Notes: generated by a model from the letters alone, not told the origin. 6,262 nucleotides of DNA from Fidelibacterota bacterium (GCA_018263365.1 JAANXI010000030.1:1-6262); one strand, 5' to 3'; counted from the first letter of the stretch, positions 1 through 5,940 are shown. Numbers and translations are program-made.

Positions 1-1087
1 TGCCCATACAGGGTCCGCAGCCGGGATTCATCATCACTACTCCGGCTTCCACGATATCCTCGATCAATCCGGTTTTGAGCGCATCGAGAAAGACCTCCCG
101 GGAAGCAGGAAACATGAGCATCCGGACATCTTTGTGCACTTTGTTGCCACGCAGAACATCCGCTACAATTTTAATGTCCTCCAGCCGGGTATTGGTGCAC
201 GATCCGAAGAAAACCTGGTTGAGTTTCGTACCCTCGACTTCCGTCACCGGCGCAACATTATCCACCGTATGCGGTTTGGCGATCTGCGGCGCCAAATCGG
301 AGACATCGTAGTTATAAATCTCCTCAAATTCCGCATCGTCGTCGGAAGTCACGATATCCCAGTGATTGCCGGCGTGCTGCTCCAAATATTTTATCGTCTC
401 TTCATTTGGAATGGAATATCCGGCTTTCGCGCCGAACTCCACCGCCATATTGCTCATCACGAACCGGCTGGCGACGGACATTCGCTTGACTGTCGGACCA
501 GTGAATTCCACTGCTTTGTATAGAGCACCGTCTGCACCGAGATCGCCGATGATTTTCAGGATAAGATCTTTGGAGGTAACTCCGCGTGGTAATTGGCCTT
601 CGACATGGATTTTAATGGTCTCCGGAACCCGAAACCAGATCTTCCCGGTGGCCATGATGACCGCCATCTCACTCCTGCCGATACCGGTCCCGAACGCACC
701 GAATGCTCCGTAACTCGTGGAGTGTGAGTCACTGCCGACTGCCACCATTCCCGGCTTGATGTGGCCCTGTTCCGGCAGCACCTGGTGACAGATTCCGGTA
801 TCGATATCATAGAAATTCTTGATGCCCTGCTTATTTACGAATTCCCGGATGACCTTATGGTTGTCAGCGAATTTTTCGTTGGACGCCGGCGTCGCGTGAT
901 CAAGCACGATTACGTGTTTGTCCGGATCGTAGACCTTGTCCACGCCCAGCGAGTAGAATTTGTTGGAGATATCCGCGGTATTATCGTGACTCATCGCCAC
1001 ATCCGGCTCTATGTCCACAAACTCGCCAGCCACCACATCTTTGCCGCCCTTTTTACCCAGTATCTTTTCGGAAAATGTTTTACCCAT
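1..1087 (-). CDS. Aconitase / 3-isopropylmalate dehydratase family large subunit (LeuC-like), partial, 3' end beyond window
   Basis: This is a [4Fe-4S] hydro-lyase large subunit, read from ATG at 1087 through 362 codons to the left edge without a stop. The three cluster cysteines are visible: C297 in FGSCTNT, and C357 and C360 in NPGCGPCMG. Other family signatures are the N-terminal DHATP (residues 63-67), GICHQVLPE (98-106) and GSDSHSTSYGAFGAFGTGIG (118-137). The family normally has about 420 residues, so roughly 60 are missing off the edge. The compact form lacking a fused swivel domain is LeuC/HacA-like rather than AcnA-like; a separate small subunit (LeuD-like) would be expected next, outside the window. 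An AGGTG lies five bases before the ATG. It starts 33 bases after the HD-like gene. LeuC-type proteins act on isopropylmalate, homocitrate or citrate; next to a citryl-CoA lyase I infer aconitase activity (citrate/isocitrate), but the sequence alone does not settle the substrate. Confidence 0.9.
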   Translation of the reverse strand, partial: MGKTFSEKILGKKGGKDVVAGEFVDIEPDVAMSHDNTADISNKFYSLGVDKVYDPDKHVIVLDHATPASNEKFADNHKVIREFVNKQGIKNFYDIDTGICHQVLPEQGHIKPGMVAVGSDSHSTSYGAFGAFGTGIGRSEMAVIMATGKIWFRVPETIKIHVEGQLPRGVTSKDLILKIIGDLGADGALYKAVEFTGPTVKRMSVASRFVMSNMAVEFGAKAGYSIPNEETIKYLEQHAGNHWDIVTSDDDAEFEEIYNYDVSDLAPQIAKPHTVDNVAPVTEVEGTKLNQVFFGSCTNTRLEDIKIVADVLRGNKVHKDVRMLMFPASREVFLDALKTGLIEDIVEAGVVMMNPGCGPCMG

Positions 1088-1120
1088 GGTACACCTGAGT
1101 GTTATGGTGTTACAGTGTAG

Positions 1121-1657
1121 TTATTTCACTAATTCAAAATCAATAAAGTCCGCGTGGTGGAAGATGATGGATTCCGGACTTCGTTTTTCGCCGGCGCCTT
1201 CCTTGGAATGGGTGGCGATGACGTGCATAACTTCCGGCGGGAGATCGTGTTTGAACGCCACTCCGACGCCGCTGAAGGGATGTCGCAGTTTTTGTCCGTA
1301 GTCGCTCTTCACGATACTGCCGTCTACCTTTTCATATTCAAACAGTTTGCCGACATCTGCCAGCAGGGCGCCAGCGATTAGATGATCCCGGTTCACCGGC
1401 GTTTTGCTCTCGCCGTGACTTTCGGTCAGCACTTCGTCGCAGGCGATACACATATTGCAGACCGCCCGCACATGATCGATAAAGGTGATTTTGACATCGT
1501 CAGCCAGGAGGGTGAACGGGATGGACCGAAGTTCTTCGACCGTCCACTGGCGATACGCCATGGCTTCTTCCCAACAGGCGATGACCTTCCCGCGCAATTT
1601 GTCATCAGAGATTTTTTCGATTTCAGGCAGCAGTTTCAGTACGGCTTCTTTACTCAT
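1121..1657 (-). CDS. HD-domain-like protein with degenerate HD dyad (Ala-Asp), unknown function
   Basis: A 178-residue soluble protein with no signal peptide or membrane segment. It follows the layout of HD phosphohydrolases such as those with the HDIG motif: first His in DHVRAVC (H62), then AGALLADVGK (residues 95-104) where the family usually reads ALLHDIGK, then LRHPFSGVG (H126), VIATHSKEG (H150) and IIFHHADFID (H167, H168, D170). The His of the HD dyad is Ala100 (codon GCA) while Asp101, Gly103 and Lys104 remain, so most but not all of the metal-ligand set is present. The N-terminal ~58 residues are helical-looking and I do not recognise them. An AAAGGAG lies six bases before the ATG and the gene starts 12 bases after the lyase stop, so it is surely co-transcribed and probably co-regulated with the citrate enzymes. 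Its role (regulatory nucleotide binding, CoA-ester or phosphate hydrolysis, or scaffolding) cannot be told from sequence. I am confident it is a gene, fairly confident of the HD fold, and not at all sure of activity. Confidence 0.8.
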   Translation of the reverse strand: MSKEAVLKLLPEIEKISDDKLRGKVIACWEEAMAYRQWTVEELRSIPFTLLADDVKITFIDHVRAVCNMCIACDEVLTESHGESKTPVNRDHLIAGALLADVGKLFEYEKVDGSIVKSDYGQKLRHPFSGVGVAFKHDLPPEVMHVIATHSKEGAGEKRSPESIIFHHADFIDFELVK

Positions 1658-1669
1658 GGAGCGCTCCTT

Positions 1670-2446
1670 TTACAGGTGTCGTTCGTCCGGACCGCTGTAG
1701 TCGTGATCCGTCGGATGAATTTTACGCATCGGTTTGTGGTCGGTCTGTTCCTCGTGGATATGTGCCACCAGACCGGGCATCCGTGACATGATAAAAAACG
1801 CATTCGCCAGTTCCGGCGGGAAATCCATTTCACAGAGCAATGCAGCGATAGCACCGTCCACATTGATCGGCAATTTTTTGCCGATCTGTTTGTGGAGTTC
1901 GGCTTCTACCAGTTCAGCTATCTCCACATATTTCCCGGCGAGTCCCGCCTCTTTGGCCATTGCAAACAGCCGTTTCTGCCGGGGATCGTCGGTGTGGATG
2001 CGATGACCAAATCCCATAACCCGCTTGTTCTCCACGCGATAATCGGAGAGCAGGCGTTCCACAGCTTCGCTCAGTTCGTAATCGTTATCGTCTGCCAGTT
2101 CAGCAATGTGCAAGAACGTCCGCATGGCGCCCTCGATAGCGCCGCCGTGGTATTTGTTAATGCTGAGAATTCCCGTAGCCAATGCCGCATTGATCGGGGC
2201 TCCGGTGGAAGCGGACGTAATCGCTGCCAATGCGGAAGGCGGCGTCGCCCCGTGATCAATGGACGAGACAAGAATCGCATTGATGACCTTTGCCTCAGAT
2301 ACCGAGGGTAGTTCTCCTTTCAGCGCCAGATAGACGCACTCGGCGTACGATTTTTCCCCCATCAACTCATCGATGGGATACCCCCGCAGCATGACTTTGT
2401 TCGGTTCGATTTTGGTGATGGACTGTTTCCAGTGGAGTTCGGACAT
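1670..2446 (-). CDS. ccl: Citryl-CoA lyase (short citrate synthase-superfamily protein)
   Basis: A 258-residue protein of the citrate synthase superfamily, far shorter than citrate synthase (~380-430 residues) and matching the length of stand-alone citryl-CoA lyases. These correspond to the C-terminal lyase part of ATP-citrate lyase. The catalytic landmarks are present in order: H65 in SSIDHGATPPSA, H100 in NKYHGGAIEGA, H148 in VMGFGHRIH and D197 in NVDGAIAALL. The N-terminus (ITKIEPNKVMLRGYPIDELM) is also typical of the lyase domain. The enzyme would split (S)-citryl-CoA into acetyl-CoA and oxaloacetate in the cytoplasm, or perform the reverse condensation. The start at 2446 has an AAGGA about eight bases upstream. 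It lies downstream of the synthetase subunit genes, separated from them by a 170-base gap holding a repeat element, and upstream of the HD-like gene by 12 bases. An alternative substrate such as a methylcitryl- or citramalyl-type CoA ester cannot be excluded; the fold assignment is firm. Confidence 0.88.
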   Translation of the reverse strand: MSELHWKQSITKIEPNKVMLRGYPIDELMGEKSYAECVYLALKGELPSVSEAKVINAILVSSIDHGATPPSALAAITSASTGAPINAALATGILSINKYHGGAIEGAMRTFLHIAELADDNDYELSEAVERLLSDYRVENKRVMGFGHRIHTDDPRQKRLFAMAKEAGLAGKYVEIAELVEAELHKQIGKKLPINVDGAIAALLCEMDFPPELANAFFIMSRMPGLVAHIHEEQTDHKPMRKIHPTDHDYSGPDERHL

Positions 2447-2479
2447 TGGTTGATTCCTTTATTTTTAAAAGTCAGGAAT

Positions 2480-2599
2480 TGTCATTCTGAGCGAAGCGCT
2501 CCGGAAGGAGTCTCTGGTGAGAAAGAATCTCCAATTTTTATACTCATAAGCCTTTTTCATGAGATCCTTCACCCCGATAAATCGGGGCTCAGGATGACA
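2480..2599. repeat. Interspersed inverted-repeat element (TGTCATTCTGAGC type) within the operon
   Basis: This fills most of the 170-base gap between the alpha-subunit and lyase genes. The outer arms are TGTCATTCTGAGC (2480-2492) and GCTCAGGATGACA (2587-2599), complementary except for one position. A second pair, AAGAATCTC (2523-2531) and GAGATCCTT (2561-2569), also differs at one position. A perfect 16-base palindrome CCCCGATAAATCGGGG (2572-2587) makes a tight hairpin near the right arm. The layout and wording match a family of non-coding interspersed repeats seen in many Bacteroidota/Chlorobi-like and related genomes, often mis-translated as a peptide containing CHSERS; that comparison is from memory. 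Transcribed as part of the operon mRNA it would fold into a long hairpin and could affect mRNA processing or expression of the lyase relative to the synthetase; that is inference. Confidence 0.8.
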
Positions 2600-2616
2600 G
2601 TGGTTTTGCATTTTTA

Positions 2617-3516
2617 TTAACTTCGTCCTAAGACCTCCAGCGTCGCCCCCGGCAGATCGTCGAACTTGTCCACGACCGTAGCGCCGACTTCGCGGAGTCG
2701 CTTCACTTTGCCCTCGTGCGTTCCGCGGCCACCTTCAACAATGGCGCCGGCGTGACTAAAGCGTGTGCCGGACTGCGCCGCTTTCCCGCCGATGTACGCC
2801 ACCAGTGGTTTGGTGAATTCGCCGTTCTCGATGAGATCCGCGACCTGTTCCTCCTGCGAGCCGCCGATTTCGCCGAACATCACCACGGCTTCGGTGTCCG
2901 GATCGGCTTCGAACAGTTTCATCACTTCCGGATGCGGGAATCCAACCACCGCATCGCCGCCGACGTGCACGATGGAACTCAGTCCGATGCCAGCGCGGGA
3001 GAGATAATACGCCGTGGAACTCGTCATCCCGCCGGATCGGCTGCTCACGCCTACGTTGCCGACATTGAACCATTCCTTGGCGGATTTGGCGCGACCGCCC
3101 ATCATGCCGAGGACGCCCTTACCGGGACTCAGCAAGCCCAGCGTGTTCGGTCCGATAAATTTGGCCTCATTGGCTTCGGCTGCCCGGGCGATCTCAAGTA
3201 CATCGTAAATCGGTACCCGGTCAGGAACAATCACCAGCAGTTTGACACCGGCATCGATGGCTTCGAGCGCCGCATTTTTTACTAATGGAGCCGGAACGAA
3301 AATCACACTGATATCAATGGGACCGGCCTGTTCCCAGGCCTCTTCTACGGTATCGTAGACCGGCAGACCGTGGACTTCCTGGCCACCTTTGCCCGGCGTA
3401 CACCCACCGATGATCTGCGTGCCGTAATCCATCATCAGTTTTGTGCGTGTCATGCCCTCGCGGCCGGTAATTCCCTGGACGAGTACACGCTTATCCTGGT
3501 CAATCAGTATAGACAT
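2617..3516 (-). CDS. Acyl-CoA synthetase (ADP-forming) alpha subunit, SucD / citryl-CoA synthetase small-subunit type
   Basis: A 299-residue protein, the normal length of SucD (~290). It shows the CoA-binding Rossmann start VLVQGITGREGMTRT (residues 11-25), the conserved PGKGGQEVHGLPVYDTV segment (41-57), VGNVGVSSRSGGMTS (152-166) and the active-site phosphohistidine H255 in RFSHAGAIV. With the beta subunit encoded just upstream it would form a heterodimer or heterotetramer that activates a carboxylic acid to its CoA ester through a phosphohistidine intermediate. The SucD motif GPNCPG reads GPNTLG here (122-127), so the Cys of succinyl-CoA synthetases is replaced, which fits a non-succinate substrate but does not prove it. 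The start at 3516 is set by AGAGGA overlapping the stop codon of the beta-subunit gene, leaving an 11-base gap and suggesting translational coupling. Given the citryl-CoA lyase downstream I infer citryl-CoA synthetase; succinyl-CoA synthetase is the main alternative. Confidence 0.9.
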   Translation of the reverse strand: MSILIDQDKRVLVQGITGREGMTRTKLMMDYGTQIIGGCTPGKGGQEVHGLPVYDTVEEAWEQAGPIDISVIFVPAPLVKNAALEAIDAGVKLLVIVPDRVPIYDVLEIARAAEANEAKFIGPNTLGLLSPGKGVLGMMGGRAKSAKEWFNVGNVGVSSRSGGMTSSTAYYLSRAGIGLSSIVHVGGDAVVGFPHPEVMKLFEADPDTEAVVMFGEIGGSQEEQVADLIENGEFTKPLVAYIGGKAAQSGTRFSHAGAIVEGGRGTHEGKVKRLREVGATVVDKFDDLPGATLEVLGRS

Positions 3517-3523
3517 AATCTGG

Positions 3524-3529
3524 TCCTCT
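3524..3529 (-). promoter_or_regulatory. Ribosome binding site of the alpha-subunit gene, overlapping the upstream stop codon
   Basis: On the minus strand the sequence TAGAGGA combines the stop codon of the beta-subunit gene (TAG, 3530-3528) with an AGAGGA Shine-Dalgarno, seven bases before the ATG at 3516. This arrangement suggests that ribosomes finishing the beta subunit reinitiate on alpha, keeping the two subunits near equal stoichiometry. Confidence 0.6.
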
Positions 3530-5087
3530 ATGCTTTTGGAGAATTGGGTTGTTTCCTGAGATAATCGTCCAGCCCTTCAATGGGGAGGTGCACGTAACCA
3601 CCACCGGCTCCGTGCATGGCACATTCAACTTCGCAGGCGAGACATTCGGTGCATTTCCCTTTCTTGGCTTCCTCCTTGGAAATGTTGAGTATTGGCAGGC
3701 CGTCATCCAGTTGCAGAATTTGAGGGACGCACTTTTCAACACAGACCTGGTTTTCGCACTGGAGGCAGACGTTATGATCGAAGCGGACAGTGCCGGTCAT
3801 GGTTTCGAACATGTACGGCTTTTCCGCCACGGGAGGCGTAAACGCGGCCTTTCCGTTGCCGTTAGTTTTGTGCTCTTTTACCAGCGTATCAAATCGCTCG
3901 GCACAGAAATCGACGGAATCGTCCTTCTTGTAGCCTTCGACCGGCGCCGGGAGGTCTTTAGTATAATTTTCCAGGATGTCTACTGCCAATTCTTCAGAAT
4001 TGCCGCCGAGCCGGATGACGACGGGAATTTCAACCTGCTCCTCGCGAAAGGCTTTCACGAGTCCGCGGGCGGAGTGAAACTGCTCCTGGCTGGCGACCCC
4101 GGACCCGGAGCCGAAATAGCCGTCGATGCCTTGTTGCGCGAGGATAATTTTAGCCGCACGGTAGACCTTGGAGGCCGGCGGATTGCCGGAGGTGTCACAG
4201 AAGTTGGCTATCTTGTATCCCTTGGAGTCAACAGCATCCATACTCATCATGGAGCCACCGCCGCCGGCGCCGTGGAAGCCGATATATTTGTCACCCTTTG
4301 TAAAACCATCCTCCATCTGGATGAAGTAAAAAGTACCACGGTAATCGCCCTTTTCCACGTTGTAAGAGATGAGATCCAGTTCAGTGGGAGGACGGTTAAA
4401 TTCCCGGGCAACCTCGATACCGAGATCGGGGTGCCGGAATACAGCGTAATCGTCCACGGTAATGCGACAATCCGCCGCATAAATTTTCCCATCGGATGTC
4501 AAAACAATCGGGTTGATCTCCGCGGACCGGGCTTCGTATTTGATAGCCACTTTAATCAGCTTCTCCAGCAAACCGCCGAGTTTCAGTTGGGCTTTGCCGG
4601 TGATCCCGGTTTTGCGTACCACGTTGCGGATACGGAAATCCTTAAGACCTTCCACCACATCGATGTGTTCCCTGGCGACTTTGTCGGGATACTTCTGCAC
4701 GATTTCCTCGATGCCGGAGCCGCCGATGCTCGAAAAGATCAGGAGCGGCTGTTTCGCCTGATCGTCGATAATGATACCGCCGTAGAACTCATCGACGATA
4801 TCCAGTTTTTCCTCGACGAGGACGGCATCTATGGAAAAATTACCCACTTTTTTCCCGAAGATTTTCCGCGAGGCGTCGTAGGCTTCCTGTGGCGTATCGG
4901 CGAACTGGATACCTCCTATCGCAGCGCGACCGGTGGTCCATGCCTGCGCCTTTAATACGACTGCCGTGTCCAGTTCGGCTGCGATTTTCCGAACGTCCCC
5001 AGGAGAATGCGCAACTTTTCCACTGGGAATGTTAATTTTAAATTGCTCCAACAGGGTCTTACCCTGATGCTCATGTAACCTGGCCAT
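3528..5087 (-). CDS. Acyl-CoA synthetase beta subunit (SucC / citryl-CoA synthetase large-subunit type) fused to a C-terminal two-[4Fe-4S] ferredoxin-like domain
   Basis: A 519-residue protein. Residues 1-~215 are the ATP-grasp domain: start MARLHEHQGK, K46, a nucleotide loop at 50-60 (WTTGRAAIGGI), VEEKLDI (91-97), and the Mg-binding pair N192 (in EINPI) and D206. Residues ~245-405 are the CoA-ligase domain, with GAGGGGSMMSMDAV (273-286), GSGSGVASQE (326-335) and IPVVIRLGGNSEEL (354-367). After a linker (~408-430) comes a ferredoxin-like module: C441, C444, C449, C453 followed by Pro (CX2CX4CX3CP), then C479, C482, C485, C489 (CX2CX2CX3C), enough for two [4Fe-4S] clusters. SucC proteins are ~390 residues and lack this tail. 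In the ATP loop the usual GRGKAGG reads GRAAIGG. The reading frame stays open 88 codons further upstream, but homology begins at the ATG at 5087, which has a G-rich GGGGGA just upstream. Alternatives are succinyl- or malate-CoA ligase; the downstream lyase favours citrate. Confidence 0.9.
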   Translation of the reverse strand: MARLHEHQGKTLLEQFKINIPSGKVAHSPGDVRKIAAELDTAVVLKAQAWTTGRAAIGGIQFADTPQEAYDASRKIFGKKVGNFSIDAVLVEEKLDIVDEFYGGIIIDDQAKQPLLIFSSIGGSGIEEIVQKYPDKVAREHIDVVEGLKDFRIRNVVRKTGITGKAQLKLGGLLEKLIKVAIKYEARSAEINPIVLTSDGKIYAADCRITVDDYAVFRHPDLGIEVAREFNRPPTELDLISYNVEKGDYRGTFYFIQMEDGFTKGDKYIGFHGAGGGGSMMSMDAVDSKGYKIANFCDTSGNPPASKVYRAAKIILAQQGIDGYFGSGSGVASQEQFHSARGLVKAFREEQVEIPVVIRLGGNSEELAVDILENYTKDLPAPVEGYKKDDSVDFCAERFDTLVKEHKTNGNGKAAFTPPVAEKPYMFETMTGTVRFDHNVCLQCENQVCVEKCVPQILQLDDGLPILNISKEEAKKGKCTECLACEVECAMHGAGGGYVHLPIEGLDDYLRKQPNSPKA

Positions 5088-5090
5088 AAT

Positions 5091-5096
5091 TCCCCC
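5091..5096 (-). promoter_or_regulatory. Probable ribosome binding site deciding the start of the synthetase beta-subunit gene
   Basis: On the minus strand GGGGGA sits three to four bases before the ATG at 5087. The spacing is short, but the first residues (MARLHEHQGK) coincide with the normal N-terminus of SucC-type ATP-grasp proteins, so this start is preferred over the in-frame ATG at 5351. Confidence 0.45.
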
Positions 5097-5503
5097 GCAT
5101 CGGCTGTAAAGATTTTTGGACCGTTGTTGTGCGAAATTCAAATGTTCACCACAATACTGTGCAATTGTCAGACCAATCCTGAAATGTCGAATAATTAAAC
5201 GGAATCGGGTGATTACTTCGAAAAGCAGGGTTCGGCTTTGCAGAAATTGAAAGTATTTTCCGGTATTTCTTCCCAATTGTGAGAGGGGGAGCGAGGTGAG
5301 GAGTTGGTTAAATTCCACCGGAGATTCCGTCCGGCCGCCGCCGGACTCCATCTCCGGCTATTCGAATTGCGGATCGTCCCTGAAGAACAGGACTTGAAAA
5401 ATAGAATCCCGCCGGGCCGGCATGGCCGGCATTTCGGGTAGAGCCTCCGTAGTGAAAAGGAAATGAAAGATGCCATCTTTTGTGTCATAAGTACTTGGAA
5501 AGC

Positions 5504-5561
5504 TCGTCACCGATCGCCCCGATAACGACTCGGGATCTTTGACTCTCTACGTCGGTGACGA
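5504..5561. repeat. Imperfect hairpin with perfect 10-base arms
   Basis: The arms TCGTCACCGA (5504-5513) and TCGGTGACGA (5552-5561) are exact reverse complements 38 bases apart. Inside them a second small stem, CCCGA (5518-5522) and TCGGG (5530-5534), forms a cruciform-like nest. The 9-mer CCCCGATAA at 5517-5525 also occurs in the element inside the operon (2572-2580), suggesting a shared repeat vocabulary. It may be a degenerate interspersed repeat or a small structured RNA; no function can be assigned. Confidence 0.5.
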
Positions 5562-5651
5562 AAGAATGGAGAAAATAAAACAACTGCCATCGACGCTGGA
5601 AGCGGTCAAGGGCAGAAGAAAGCCCCACCGTCTACCGTTCATCGTCATCGC

Positions 5652-5771
5652 CTTTTCTTTTTCCCTGCACTTTTTTTTAGCCTGAATTATTCAAGAATAA
5701 TCCCAATAGGTAATCGAATATTATAGGCAAAACGAGGGCAAATCTCGTTGGGATAGAGAATGTCACATGTC
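5652..5771. repeat. Direct repeat copy 1 (120 bases, identical to 6143-6262)
   Basis: The stretch from the pyrimidine-rich CTTTTCTTTTTCCC to ATGTCACATGTC is base-for-base identical to the last 120 bases of the window, at an offset of 491. Just to the left the two copies both read TCATCG but differ by one C, so identity starts here. Internal structure: ATTATTC-AA-GAATAAT (5686-5701) is a perfect hairpin, AACGAG (5731-5736) pairs with CTCGTT (5744-5749), and ATCCCAA (5700-5706) pairs with TTGGGAT (5748-5754), the last two being mutually overlapping alternatives. No open frame worth calling. Confidence 0.92.
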
Positions 5772-5807
5772 ATCTTTTCACGCGGAAGAAATGGAATCGC
5801 CTTTGGT

Positions 5808-5831
5808 AGGGACACGCCATGGCGTGTCCCT
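5808..5831. repeat. Perfect 24-base palindrome
   Basis: AGGGACACGCCA is followed at once by its exact reverse complement TGGCGTGTCCCT. The pattern resembles small interspersed palindromes (GGGACACG...CGTGTCCC) scattered in many bacterial genomes. It may also be an operator-like dyad, but no intact gene starts beside it, so I call it a repeat. Confidence 0.75.
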
Positions 5832-5889
5832 CCTTAATGTGTATTCCATACCTGGGTTCGTATACATTCTCCCTGTTCTTAAAATTCCA

Positions 5890-5939
5890 CCCCTTTTAAT
5901 GTCCAAGTTTTCCATACAAGCGTATCAAGACAAAAGGGG
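5890..5939. repeat. Inverted repeat, 8-base arms
   Basis: CCCCTTTT (5890-5897) and AAAAGGGG (5932-5939) are exact complements separated by 34 bases. The pair lies immediately before the methyltransferase remnant and might mark the end of an inserted segment. The arms are of low complexity, so chance is possible. Confidence 0.4.
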
Positions 5940-5940
5940 G

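Larger units (their letters stand above)
5088..5651. other. Operon leader and intergenic region without a recognisable gene
   Basis: No convincing coding sequence on either strand. The operon promoter should lie in the part next to 5087. On the minus strand there is a CTGACA-like hexamer at 5167-5172, but I see no good -10 box at the right distance, so I call no promoter. No riboswitch or tRNA pattern was recognised. Small inverted repeats occur: GCCGGC-ATG-GCCGGC near 5417-5431, AAAGATG-C-CATCTTT at 5466-5480, and a larger one at 5504-5561 listed separately. In-frame stretches here (for example 5566-5685 plus, 39 codons) have no support. Confidence 0.55.

Noticed and set aside
2432..2620. 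62-codon plus-strand frame containing CHSERS
   Set aside because: This is the typical false peptide obtained by translating the interspersed inverted-repeat element and overlaps the start of the lyase gene.
2716..3285. 189-codon plus-strand frame
   Set aside because: Antisense shadow of the alpha-subunit gene, which has the phosphohistidine and CoA-binding motifs.
3549..4955. Long 468-codon open frame on the plus strand
   Set aside because: It is exactly antisense to the synthetase beta-subunit gene, whose translation matches family motifs throughout. The plus-strand product has no recognisable motif and arises from the codon bias of the real gene.
2617..5087. Plain oxidative TCA succinyl-CoA synthetase as the sole reading of the alpha/beta genes
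   Set aside because: Not excluded outright, but less favoured: the adjacent citryl-CoA lyase, the altered GPNCPG and GRGKAGG motifs and the Fe-S tail all point away from ordinary sucCD.
5088..5220. Possible operon promoter (CTGACA-like box) and small dyads such as CACA-ATAC-TGTG
   Set aside because: No matching -10 box at the proper spacing and the dyad has only four-base arms; not enough to call a promoter or operator.
5088..5351. 88-residue N-terminal extension of the synthetase frame, with an upstream ATG at 5351
   Set aside because: The family N-terminus begins precisely at the ATG at 5087, which has a G-rich site before it. The extension has no similarity to any targeting or known domain and looks like translated leader.
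5213..5488. 91-codon minus-strand frame upstream of the operon
   Set aside because: Arg/Ser/Cys-rich composition without a domain, crosses a palindromic GCCGGC stretch and overlaps the leader; nothing supports translation.
5566..5685. 39-codon plus-strand frame with a basic middle and hydrophobic end, faintly like the N-terminus of an ISAs1-type transposase
   Set aside because: Too short, no clear ribosome binding site, the end falls inside the non-coding 120-base repeat, and the similarity is only a basic GRR-type stretch followed by hydrophobic residues.
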